From: Bacilli bacterium
GTDB taxonomy: Bacteria > Bacillota_I > Bacilli_A > RF39 > UBA660
Direction of reading: 5' to 3'
NCBI GenBank assembly: GCA_900772445.1
Contig: CAAHEL010000043.1
Coordinates: 1 to 14,059, forward strand
DNA length: 14,059 nt
Both the position numbers and the translations under genes were made by a program. The notes under the pieces are model-generated. The model did no database searches and had not been told where the DNA came from. It saw nothing but the letters and a program-made list of their open reading frames with translations. The first letter of the stretch is position 1. Each line of letters begins with the position of its first letter. Positions 6,791 to 13,602 of this stretch are shown in pieces.

Positions 6791-8298
6791 TAGTATAAAC
6801 TTGATGGGTTAATTGTATATCCATTAGGGTATCCTATGTATACACCAAAGTGTAAATGGGTTCCTGCGTATGGATTATAACTATTTGGTACTGGATATAC
6901 GTTACCAGTATTACCCATTGCTCCTATTTTTTGACCTCTTGCAACCGTTTGTCCTTCGGTAACATATATATCTTTTAAATGCATATATATTGTATAATAG
7001 TTACCAACATTGTGATTAATTACAATAAAATTTCCTCTTGTATGATGACAAGATAGGTTTCCAGGTATACATCCTGTTCCAATTTCTTTGACTACACCAT
7101 TATTAGCGGCATAAACTGATGAACCATAACCTGTTCCAGCGATATCTAAGGCATTATGGAATGCTCCCCAACGCCAAGCATAACCACTAGTTATGGAATA
7201 TGGTCTATCGGTAGGCCAAGCCCAGTAAGATAAATCGGCAATACTTGGAGCATATTTTCCACCTTTTATTATTACTTTGTTAATTGCAGGTTTTAATTCT
7301 GTTGAACTAACATTGGTTGTATCTACTAATTGTCCGTTTACATATTGGTTTTTTCTTACTACTTTATATAGTCCATTTTCTCCTTCACGAGATACTAATT
7401 GGTAACCAATATATTGACTATTATCATATTGTACTTCAGTATCGTATGCTCTTTCTTCTTCACTTACGCTATGGTAATCAACTATGATATTTATTATTGG
7501 ATTAATTAATCCTACTACTACTTTTTGTGATTCATATAGTAGATTATTAGCACTTGTAAATTCTGGGTTAGCAATTAAAAATTCTCTAACGTTTAATTTA
7601 TTATTTTCTGCTACTTTTTCTATTGTATCTCCTGCTTGAACGATATAAGTTTCTTGATTATTTGTTGTTCCATATAATAAGTATTTTGCTAGTTCATCAA
7701 CATCTTTAAATATTTTTTTATCAGTAGATATTAACGCTTCTTTATATGTAACTTTTTCTTTTAAATCAATATTTTCTATTATTGTACCAGTGTCTTTTAT
7801 TTCTTCTTGGGTACTTGTTATGTATTTTTGATATTCTTCTTCATCAACAAATGCTTTGATAGTGTTAGTTAATGCTTCATCAAATATTTTTTTATTTAAT
7901 ACATTAATTGATACTGGTGTGTAATCTTCAGTTTCTGGGTCATCTATTGAAACAATTATGCCTTTGATAGTAAATTTTTTCTTTTTAATGATTTGATTAT
8001 ATATTTGTTCGTTTGTACTTATTTTGGGTTTATAGGTTATTGTTTCTTTTATTTCTACACCATTTGGAGTATATACTGTATCTACTTCGTAGGTATTTTT
8101 TATTATTTCTTCTTTGGTGTTAATGTAATCTTCGAATGATTCTTTTGATTCGATGGTTCCTATTAGTTTTCCATCAAGATAGACATTATATACTGTTTGT
8201 GGTGTTTCTTTTTCTTTATCATTAAATCCTAATAAAAATATTGATACTGATACTATTATGGCAAATATTATCATTGATAGAGACCATTTATTTGGCAT
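6790..8298 (-). CDS. Membrane-anchored cell-wall peptidase with LysM, G5 and M23 domains
   Basis: Zinc-dependent peptidoglycan endopeptidase, held at the outer membrane face by an N-terminal anchor (SLSMIIFAIIVSVSIFLLGF) with no obvious cleavage site. About 180 residues of extracellular repeats follow, containing the motif VYLDGKLIGTI. Next come a LysM domain at about 215-262 (YIVQAGDTIEKVAENN), a G5-like domain at about 268-345, and the M23/LytM domain at about 360-500. The zinc ligands are intact: His381 and Asp385 in HNALD, and HLH at 481-483. I prefer the ATG at 8298, which has GGTG 6 bases upstream. ATGs at 8304 and 8310 are possible and would add 2 or 4 residues. The gene overlaps the end of dnaB and is translationally coupled to walJ. 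Its presence implies a peptidoglycan wall. Confidence 0.93.
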   Translation of the reverse strand: MPNKWSLSMIIFAIIVSVSIFLLGFNDKEKETPQTVYNVYLDGKLIGTIESKESFEDYINTKEEIIKNTYEVDTVYTPNGVEIKETITYKPKISTNEQIYNQIIKKKKFTIKGIIVSIDDPETEDYTPVSINVLNKKIFDEALTNTIKAFVDEEEYQKYITSTQEEIKDTGTIIENIDLKEKVTYKEALISTDKKIFKDVDELAKYLLYGTTNNQETYIVQAGDTIEKVAENNKLNVREFLIANPEFTSANNLLYESQKVVVGLINPIINIIVDYHSVSEEERAYDTEVQYDNSQYIGYQLVSREGENGLYKVVRKNQYVNGQLVDTTNVSSTELKPAINKVIIKGGKYAPSIADLSYWAWPTDRPYSITSGYAWRWGAFHNALDIAGTGYGSSVYAANNGVVKEIGTGCIPGNLSCHHTRGNFIVINHNVGNYYTIYMHLKDIYVTEGQTVARGQKIGAMGNTGNVYPVPNSYNPYAGTHLHFGVYIGYPNGYTINPSSLY

Positions 8299-9631
8299 TT
8301 GCATCACCATCTTTCTTAATTGATAGGAATGTAGAAGTTTTTTTCTTAAATAGTAAGTCTATTGTGCCTGTTGAACCATTTCTGTGTTTTAGTATTAATA
8401 GTTGAATTGGAGTTGGTACTTCATCATTCGGAAGTGGTTCAATATCTGGGGCGTGTAATGCTGCGACGATATCGGCATCTTGTTCGATTGCTCCGGATTC
8501 TCTTAAGTCACTTAATACTGGTTTTTTGTCTTCTCTTTTTTCTACACTTCTTGATAATTGAGATAATGCTATTACTGGAACTTCTAATTCTAGTGCTAAC
8601 ATTTTTAAATTTCTTGATATTTCTGATATTTCTTGTTGTCTATTACCTGAATATTTGTTTGATGAATCTATTAATTGTAAGTAATCTATTATTACTAATC
8701 CTAATCCTTCTCCTTGAGTAGCAAGTCTACGACATTTTGCTTTTATTTCACTAGCAGTTATTCCTCCAGCATCGTGAAAGAAGATGTTGGTATTTCCTAA
8801 TTGACTTATTGCCTCATCAAATCTACGCCAGTCCTCGTTTTCCATTCTTCCAGTTTGTAGTTTTGAATTGTTTATTTGTCCTACTGAACTTATCATTCTT
8901 TGAATTAGTTGTTCGGCAGGCATTTCAAGACTGAAAAAGGCAATATTTTTCTTTGTACTTCGTGCGGCATTAGTTGCTACATTTAGAGCAAAGGCACTTT
9001 TCCCAACGGCAGGACGTGCTGCTAAAATTATTAATTGAGTTGGATGTAATCCTTCGGTAAGTCTATCTAAATCTACTAATCCTGTTGTCAAACCTGTTAC
9101 TTTTCCGTGATTTTCAACTAATTTTTGTAAGTCTTGTTGAACTTTTGTTAAAACATCTTGAACTTTTCTAAATTCTGTTGTTTTTCTTGTTTTAGCAACA
9201 TTTAGAATATTTTTTTCAGCACTTTCAACGGCATTAGATACATCTACGGTTGGATCGTTAGCATTTTTTACTATATCTGTTGCTACTTCGATCATTTTTC
9301 TTAATGTATATTTTTCTAAAATTGAATTTATGTAATATTCAACATTTGCTCCAGTGGCAACGCTTTCAATTATTTCATTTAGATATTCTACTCCTCCGAC
9401 TTGGTCTAGTATTTTTTTGGTTACTAGTTCTGATGTTAAGGTATTTATATCTACTGGTTGTTTTTTATTATATAGTTCTTTAATTACTTCAAATATTTTT
9501 CCATTGCTATCTAAATAAAATACTTCTTTATCTAATTCTTCACACGCTTTTTGTAAGGCGGCATAAGACCAAAAGACTGAACCTAATAAGGATTTTTCTG
9601 CCTCGATGTTACTTGGTAATCCTTTATCCAT
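8288..9631 (-). CDS. dnaB: Replicative DNA helicase DnaB
   Basis: Hexameric 5'-3' helicase that unwinds DNA at the replication fork (called DnaC in B. subtilis). It has 447 residues, normal length. The N-terminal helical domain begins LPSNIEAEKSLLGSVF and covers about residues 1-100. A linker helix follows, then the RecA-like ATPase. The Walker A motif is ARPAVGKSAFA with Lys211, the Walker B is VIIDYLQLI, and the later motif ALSQLSRSVEKREDKKP and the ending KHRNGSTGTIDLLF are typical. Most DnaB proteins have a sequence like FLYRDDYY after EQDADIV, but here it is ALHAPDIEPLP, a local divergence with no broken core motif. Its RBS, AGGTGA, overlaps the rplI stop codon. It overlaps the peptidase gene by 11 bases. 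Confidence 0.97.
   Translation of the reverse strand: MDKGLPSNIEAEKSLLGSVFWSYAALQKACEELDKEVFYLDSNGKIFEVIKELYNKKQPVDINTLTSELVTKKILDQVGGVEYLNEIIESVATGANVEYYINSILEKYTLRKMIEVATDIVKNANDPTVDVSNAVESAEKNILNVAKTRKTTEFRKVQDVLTKVQQDLQKLVENHGKVTGLTTGLVDLDRLTEGLHPTQLIILAARPAVGKSAFALNVATNAARSTKKNIAFFSLEMPAEQLIQRMISSVGQINNSKLQTGRMENEDWRRFDEAISQLGNTNIFFHDAGGITASEIKAKCRRLATQGEGLGLVIIDYLQLIDSSNKYSGNRQQEISEISRNLKMLALELEVPVIALSQLSRSVEKREDKKPVLSDLRESGAIEQDADIVAALHAPDIEPLPNDEVPTPIQLLILKHRNGSTGTIDLLFKKKTSTFLSIKKDGDANAK
8305..8308 (-). promoter_or_regulatory. Weak ribosome binding site for the M23 peptidase start
   Basis: GGTG lies 6 bases before the ATG at 8298, inside the end of dnaB. The upstream ATGs at 8304 and 8310 have only A-rich AAGAAAG in front of them. 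The difference is modest, so the start remains uncertain by up to four residues. Confidence 0.4.
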
Positions 9632-9638
9632 AATTCAC

Positions 9639-10082
9639 CTACTTTTCGTTTAATTCTATATTTAATTCTGCTTTGATATTTTTATATAATTCTACTTCGA
9701 CCAAATGATGTCCGATTGTATTTAGTGGATTATTAATATTAATTTTCTTTTTATCTATTTTATAACCTTTTTTTTCTAATTCTTCAGATATTTGTTTTGA
9801 AGATATTGTACCAAATACTTTACCATTTGTTCCTGATTTAACTATAAATTTTATTTTTTCTTTTTCTAATTTTTCTTTGATATTTAGAGCATTTTTTTTG
9901 TTTTCTTCGTCTTCTTTTTTGTTATTTTCTATATCGATGTTTAATCTATCTAAACTTGTTTTGGTATATTTTACGGCATAACCATTTTTTATTAAATAGT
10001 TAGTAGCATAACCATCATTTACTTCCTTTATATCATTTATTTTTCCTTGACCTTTAAGATTTTTTATAAATATTACTTTCAT
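9639..10082 (-). CDS. rplI: 50S ribosomal protein L9
   Basis: Large-subunit protein that binds domain V of 23S rRNA near the L1 stalk. It has 147 residues, the standard length. The N-terminal globular domain MKVIFIKNLKGQGKINDI...YATNYLIKNGYAV is highly characteristic. A long, lysine- and glutamate-rich connecting helix follows at about residues 45-78, then the C-terminal domain containing KSGTNGKVFGTISSKQI. It is the first gene of the operon. An AAGGTGG ribosome binding site lies 7 bases from the ATG, and dnaB starts 7 bases after its stop codon. The rplI-dnaB pair is common in Firmicutes. The gdpP gene found upstream in many of them is not present here. Confidence 0.97.
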   Translation of the reverse strand: MKVIFIKNLKGQGKINDIKEVNDGYATNYLIKNGYAVKYTKTSLDRLNIDIENNKKEDEENKKNALNIKEKLEKEKIKFIVKSGTNGKVFGTISSKQISEELEKKGYKIDKKKININNPLNTIGHHLVEVELYKNIKAELNIELNEK

Positions 10083-10105
10083 TATATCCCCACCTTCTTG
10101 TTACT

Positions 10106-10134
10106 ATTATAACACAAATTTTTATTTTTTTTAA
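10106..10134 (-). promoter_or_regulatory. Promoter of the rplI-dnaB-M23-walJ-rlmH operon
   Basis: On the minus strand, an extended -10 TGTTATAAT (10114-10106) contains a perfect TATAAT. A -35 TTAAAA (10134-10129, 4 of 6) lies 17 bases upstream. The predicted start point near 10099 leaves a leader of about 17 bases holding only the ribosome binding site, so no riboswitch or protein-binding leader is present. Confidence 0.75.
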
Positions 10135-10144
10135 TTTTATTTGC

Positions 10145-10174
10145 AAATTAAAAGAGGCACCATAATTGATGCCT
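10145..10174 (-). terminator. Intrinsic terminator after the rhodanese gene
   Basis: On the minus strand, a 7-bp stem AGGCATC/GGTGCCT with one T-G wobble (10174-10168 with 10161-10155) closes a 6-base loop and is followed by CTTTTAATTT (10154-10145). It starts 9 bases after the rhodanese stop codon and lies just upstream of the rplI promoter. Confidence 0.65.
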
Positions 10175-10183
10175 GTTTAATGT

Positions 10184-10480
10184 TTAGAATTTGGAATATT
10201 TAGAATTAACATATTCTTCATATCCACCATTAATATTTATAGTATTATAACCAAATAAATTTAATCTACTACTTATTTCGGAACTTTGTTTTCCATTGTC
10301 ACAATATAAGTAATATAATGTATTTTTCTTTAGGTAATGAGAAAAATTATTTAATAAGTTATAATAAGGTATATTTATAGCACCTTTGATATGTCCTAGG
10401 TTGTATGAATAATTATCTCTAATATCTACGATTATTGGATTTACTTGATTTAGAACATAATCAATATTTACACCATCCAT
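10184..10480 (-). CDS. Single-domain rhodanese-like protein
   Basis: A 98-residue cytoplasmic sulfurtransferase-type domain, close to the minimal size of the fold. It shows PIIVDIRDNYSYNLGHIKGAINIPY, the usual start of the domain. The active-site loop is CDNGKQS, with Cys60 as the likely persulfide carrier, and the ending INGGYEEY is also typical. The loop length fits small-molecule sulfurtransferases (PspE/GlpE type) more than phosphatases. The sulfur acceptor is unknown. I chose the ATG at 10480, with AGGTGG 4 bases upstream. The in-frame TTG one codon earlier is too close to that site. It follows the VirD4 terminator and has its own terminator, so it is probably monocistronic, but I see no convincing promoter in the 57 bases before it. 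Confidence 0.88.
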   Translation of the reverse strand: MDGVNIDYVLNQVNPIIVDIRDNYSYNLGHIKGAINIPYYNLLNNFSHYLKKNTLYYLYCDNGKQSSEISSRLNLFGYNTININGGYEEYVNSKYSKF

Positions 10481-10484
10481 CAAA

Positions 10485-10490
10485 CCACCT
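10485..10490 (-). promoter_or_regulatory. Ribosome binding site fixing the rhodanese start
   Basis: AGGTGG lies 4 bases from the ATG at 10480. It would be one base from the alternative TTG at 10483, too close for initiation there. Confidence 0.65.
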
Positions 10491-10537
10491 CTAATATAAT
10501 CTATTTAAGTGTTATTTTTGTTGTAAGTTAATATGCC

Positions 10538-10567
10538 AAAAAAAAGATGAATTTTTATTATTCATCT
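10538..10567 (-). terminator. Intrinsic terminator overlapping the virD4-like stop codon
   Basis: On the minus strand, an 8-bp perfect stem AGATGAAT/ATTCATCT (10567-10560 with 10552-10545) encloses a 7-base loop and is followed by at least seven Ts (10544-10538). The stop codon of the coupling-protein gene (10560-10558) spans the stem-loop boundary, so the last codons are part of the terminator. Confidence 0.88.
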
Positions 10568-12717
10568 GAGAAGAAATCATCAAAGAATGCCTCGTCACTA
10601 ATTGTTTTATCTTTTGGTTGTTCTTCTTTGACAGGAACTTCTTTTTCAACTGGAGTAGTTTCTGCTTCGATTACTCTATCTGGACTTAAATCATTGATAT
10701 TAAATTTATCTTCTTGTTTTTCTGAATCATCAGATTGATTTTTTTCTTCTGCTTCAAGTTCTGCTATTTTAGCATCTATTTTCTTAACTAAATCTTCAAC
10801 ATCAAATGTTGCTTCGTCAGTTTTTCTAATTGTATCAAGCATTGAATTTTGATTAGATATTTCACTATTCATTCCCGGCATTTGTAATGGGTTCATCATT
10901 GTTCCGCCACCCAAATTATTACCAATATTCATTCCTGGCATTTGGAACGGATTCATCATTGTTCCTCCACCAAATCTACTATCATAATTGTTACCCATAT
11001 CATTCATCATTTGATTCATTTTTTCTTGTTTTTTGGCTTTTACAAATTCTTTTAAGTCAAATAATTCAACTGGTTGTTTTTCTCTATGTGGGTAAGTTGC
11101 TTTTTCATATTTTCTACCCCAATCCATTTGAAAGTTTGGAGTTAATTTTGTTTTGAACGGCATCATTCTTAATCTTAAACAAATTACTTCAAATTGACTT
11201 AATCTTTGTAAGTCACTTACTGTTACTAATGGAGTTGAAGCAGTTTTATCTTTTTCTTTAGATTTTACTTCACCACACATTTTACTTATTTCTTCAAGTG
11301 CTTGTAATTCACTACTAATTAGATACATAGTATTACAGTTACCTTTTATTGTTTCGGCATCTTCTTTACCATAAACTTGTGTTAATTGAGCATAGTTTTG
11401 GATTATAAAATTAAATCTTATTAATCTACTTCTTGCAGCAGTTACCATTGTTGTAACATCTTTTAATGGTGGCATATTAGCAAACTCATCTAGAATAAAG
11501 TTAGTTCTGTTTGGTAATTTTCCTCCACATTCTTGTGCTACATCAATTAATGTTTCATAAACTTGTTTTATGAAAATTGTTGCTAATGGGTGCAATGTTT
11601 TCTTTTCATCTTGAACAATCATAAATACTGCTGTTTTTTGTCTACCAATTTCCTTCATATCAAAATCACTATATGATAGCATTTCAGATAAATTATCACG
11701 TGAAGAAAATAGTTTTATTTTTTGTTTAAATGTAGATAATATTCCACCTTTAGTTTCTTCGGGAGCATATACTGTTCCTGATGCATTAATGTATGCTGGT
11801 CTTGATGGATCTTTAGAATTAAAGTATTCTTTTATATAATTATTATTTGGAGCACCAAATCTATCTTCACCAACTGTTGACATTAAATTTATACTATTTA
11901 GGTTTATTTCTCTTTCTTTAGCATCTTCGAATAATCCTAATGCTAAACCTGTGAAGTAGTCAGCAGATGTTTTTTCCCAAAATGGGTCTTGTGCTTTTCC
12001 TTCATATAATATGTTTAATGCTAAGTCATCTAATAATTCAATTGCTTTATCATTATTACCTTCGGTATATAGTTTGTATGGTAATGTCATTGGGTTCCAA
12101 GAGTTACCATTTTGTGGATTTCTGAAGTTTAATATTACAATATTATAACCTCTTTCCTTTAGCATATTGGCAGTTGTTTCATAGATTTCACCTTTAGGGT
12201 CTGTTATAATCATTGATTCATCGTGTTTAGCAAGTGAATAAACAAGTGGAAATACTACTATTTGAGTTTTACCTGAACCAGTTGCCCCTAAAATTAGGTT
12301 GTGCATTTCACCATTATCTACCCACATTTTTTTACCATTATTAATTATTGCTAATCCTCCAGCATTTGCTTCGTAGGCTTTTGGATCTATTTCAGATAAT
12401 GTTTTTTTGATTTCAGATGTTTTAGCCCATCTTGAATATCCTTTGTCTTTCTTTTTAGAAAAGAAACCAAAACCACTTTCTCTATCGAAGAAATATGAAC
12501 TAACTGCAGCAAATATTCCAATTAGTGATAATATGAATAGAGTTATTGTTGCTCCTAGATATTCATATGTAAATGCTTTAAATGGTGAAAAGCCATAAAA
12601 AGTTCCCTCACGAACTATGTATGTTGCATTAACAACACCTATAGCACACATATATAATAGAAAAATACAAAAGCAACCAAACATAATCCAATCTTTTGGT
12701 TCTGCACTAAATTTCAT
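10558..12717 (-). CDS. VirD4/TraG-type coupling ATPase of a type IV secretion system
   Basis: Membrane-bound hexameric ATPase that brings DNA or protein substrates to a conjugation or type IV secretion channel. It has 719 residues. Two N-terminal membrane helices lie at about 10-32 and 53-73. The soluble ATPase has Walker A GATGSGKT (144-151, Lys150), the family segment IITDPKGEIYE, NSWNPM, and Walker B NFILDEF (Asp410, Glu411). The C-terminus after about residue 560 is low-complexity: a Met/Gly/Pro-rich tandem repeat (583-617), a charged coiled-coil-like stretch (about 645-665) and an acidic-aromatic end, AFFDDFFSDE. AGGAGG lies 7 bases from the ATG. Promoter and terminator flank it closely. 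The lysozyme and membrane protein upstream fit secretion machinery. No relaxase is in the window, so the substrate is unknown. Confidence 0.93.
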   Translation of the reverse strand: MKFSAEPKDWIMFGCFCIFLLYMCAIGVVNATYIVREGTFYGFSPFKAFTYEYLGATITLFILSLIGIFAAVSSYFFDRESGFGFFSKKKDKGYSRWAKTSEIKKTLSEIDPKAYEANAGGLAIINNGKKMWVDNGEMHNLILGATGSGKTQIVVFPLVYSLAKHDESMIITDPKGEIYETTANMLKERGYNIVILNFRNPQNGNSWNPMTLPYKLYTEGNNDKAIELLDDLALNILYEGKAQDPFWEKTSADYFTGLALGLFEDAKEREINLNSINLMSTVGEDRFGAPNNNYIKEYFNSKDPSRPAYINASGTVYAPEETKGGILSTFKQKIKLFSSRDNLSEMLSYSDFDMKEIGRQKTAVFMIVQDEKKTLHPLATIFIKQVYETLIDVAQECGGKLPNRTNFILDEFANMPPLKDVTTMVTAARSRLIRFNFIIQNYAQLTQVYGKEDAETIKGNCNTMYLISSELQALEEISKMCGEVKSKEKDKTASTPLVTVSDLQRLSQFEVICLRLRMMPFKTKLTPNFQMDWGRKYEKATYPHREKQPVELFDLKEFVKAKKQEKMNQMMNDMGNNYDSRFGGGTMMNPFQMPGMNIGNNLGGGTMMNPLQMPGMNSEISNQNSMLDTIRKTDEATFDVEDLVKKIDAKIAELEAEEKNQSDDSEKQEDKFNINDLSPDRVIEAETTPVEKEVPVKEEQPKDKTISDEAFFDDFFSDE
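10868..10971 (-). repeat. Tandem 60-bp coding repeat in the virD4-like gene
   Basis: Two copies of a unit with a 60-base period encode GGGTMMNPFQMPGMN at residues 583-597 and GGGTMMNPLQMPGMN at 603-617. They differ at one residue and a few mostly silent bases. The silent changes suggest the duplication is retained at protein level and is not very recent. Confidence 0.9.
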
Positions 12718-12743
12718 TTTTCTTCCTCCTTTTTTTCAGTAGT

Positions 12744-12772
12744 ATTATAGCATATTATAATTTAAAATACAA
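12744..12772 (-). promoter_or_regulatory. Strong promoter of the virD4-like gene
   Basis: On the minus strand, -35 TTGTAT (12772-12767) and a perfect -10 TATAAT (12749-12744) are separated by exactly 17 bases. TGC before the -10 makes an extended -10. The promoter occupies the gap after the upstream gene's stop codon. The transcript would start near 12737 with a leader of about 20 bases. Confidence 0.85.
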
Positions 12773-12777
12773 TATAT

Positions 12778-13590
12778 TTAGCTTTTTGGTATTATTTCTA
12801 CATCATATTTTAAATAGTATACTACTCTAAATACATATTCATTTTCATTGTTATCTTTAATATTTATTTCACTACCGTTAATATTATATTCTACTGCAGT
12901 TATTTCTTCATTGCTATTTAGAAAATCTTTAAAATCTTCTAGAGTGTTAAAATAATCATCTTGAGTGCTTATGGTTAATTTATTATAAGCTTTTTCTGGG
13001 TCTAAATATGCATTTTCAATGAAATCAGTAAAATATAATATTGCTCTATTTTTACTAGTTAATGAAGTATACTCAAAACTATTATAATCATTTCTATTTA
13101 CTTCGATAAAGTCTTCTTTTTCTTTTTGGGAAGCGGTATCATAAGTAACTTTATCAATTTTTTCTACATTAAAAGTTAATTTACTAGTATCAAGATTTAA
13201 TATAAAGTATTCTGTTTTTTCTAATACTGGTATTTCATCCATAATTTCGGTATAAAAACTTCCTTTAATATAATATTTATATAAACTTGATCTACTTATT
13301 ACATATGCTTGTTCTATTTTAAATGTCATATTTTTATAACTATTAGCAACAATATCATCACTAGCAATATATTTTAATGCTTGTTCTGCTGTATCAGAAT
13401 ATCTACATATTTTGTCTATATTATTGGATAACGATAATAATATACTATCATCATCAACTAAAGTTAATTCATTAAATTCTGTTTCTTTAATTATTTCCTC
13501 TTCGTTACTTCTAAAGAAATATATTATTGCAAAAATTATAAGGAAAATAAATAATAGAATTGCTATGGTTATTTTATCTCTTTTATCCAT
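12778..13590 (-). CDS. Single-pass membrane protein, possible VirB8/TcpC-like component
   Basis: A 270-residue protein that I do not recognise with certainty. It starts with MDKRDK, followed by one membrane helix at about 7-27 (ITIAILLFIFLIIFAIIYFF) and an acidic extracellular part with N-in topology. The last ~95 residues, ILYFTDFIENAYLDPEKAYN through DYFNTLEDFKDFL to a strand-rich end, have the pattern of an NTF2-like fold, as in VirB8 and TcpC of conjugation systems. The middle (about 75-160) may hold a second alpha/beta domain. This link is inferred from pattern and context. I prefer the ATG at 13590, with AAGGAG 6 bases upstream, over one at 13608 inside the lysozyme gene without an RBS. 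It lies between lysozyme and virD4-like genes and has no terminator of its own. Confidence 0.8.
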   Translation of the reverse strand: MDKRDKITIAILLFIFLIIFAIIYFFRSNEEEIIKETEFNELTLVDDDSILLSLSNNIDKICRYSDTAEQALKYIASDDIVANSYKNMTFKIEQAYVISRSSLYKYYIKGSFYTEIMDEIPVLEKTEYFILNLDTSKLTFNVEKIDKVTYDTASQKEKEDFIEVNRNDYNSFEYTSLTSKNRAILYFTDFIENAYLDPEKAYNKLTISTQDDYFNTLEDFKDFLNSNEEITAVEYNINGSEINIKDNNENEYVFRVVYYLKYDVEIIPKS

Positions 13591-13596
13591 TTTTCT

Positions 13597-13602
13597 CTCC
13601 TT
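13597..13602 (-). promoter_or_regulatory. Ribosome binding site fixing the start of the membrane protein gene
   Basis: AAGGAG lies 6 bases before the ATG at 13590 and overlaps the lysozyme stop codon (13603-13601), consistent with translational coupling. Confidence 0.75.

Noticed and set aside
8362..8721. A 119-codon open frame on the plus strand, Leu- and Ile-rich
   Set aside because: It is antisense to the conserved core of dnaB, has no plausible ribosome binding site or homology, and its composition reflects the complement of AT-rich coding sequence. The same applies to plus-strand frames at 648-887, 2353-2607 and 10887-11156.
10083..10183. A ribosomal-protein autoregulatory leader before rplI
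   Set aside because: The predicted transcript start lies only about 17 bases before the ATG, leaving room for the ribosome binding site alone; the hairpin in this gap belongs to the rhodanese terminator.
10481..10537. Possible promoter for the rhodanese gene (TTAACT, 18 bases, TAAATA)
   Set aside because: The -10 matches only 3 of 6 bases and lacks the TGn seen in the other promoters; TATATT nearer the start would put the transcript start inside the ribosome binding site.
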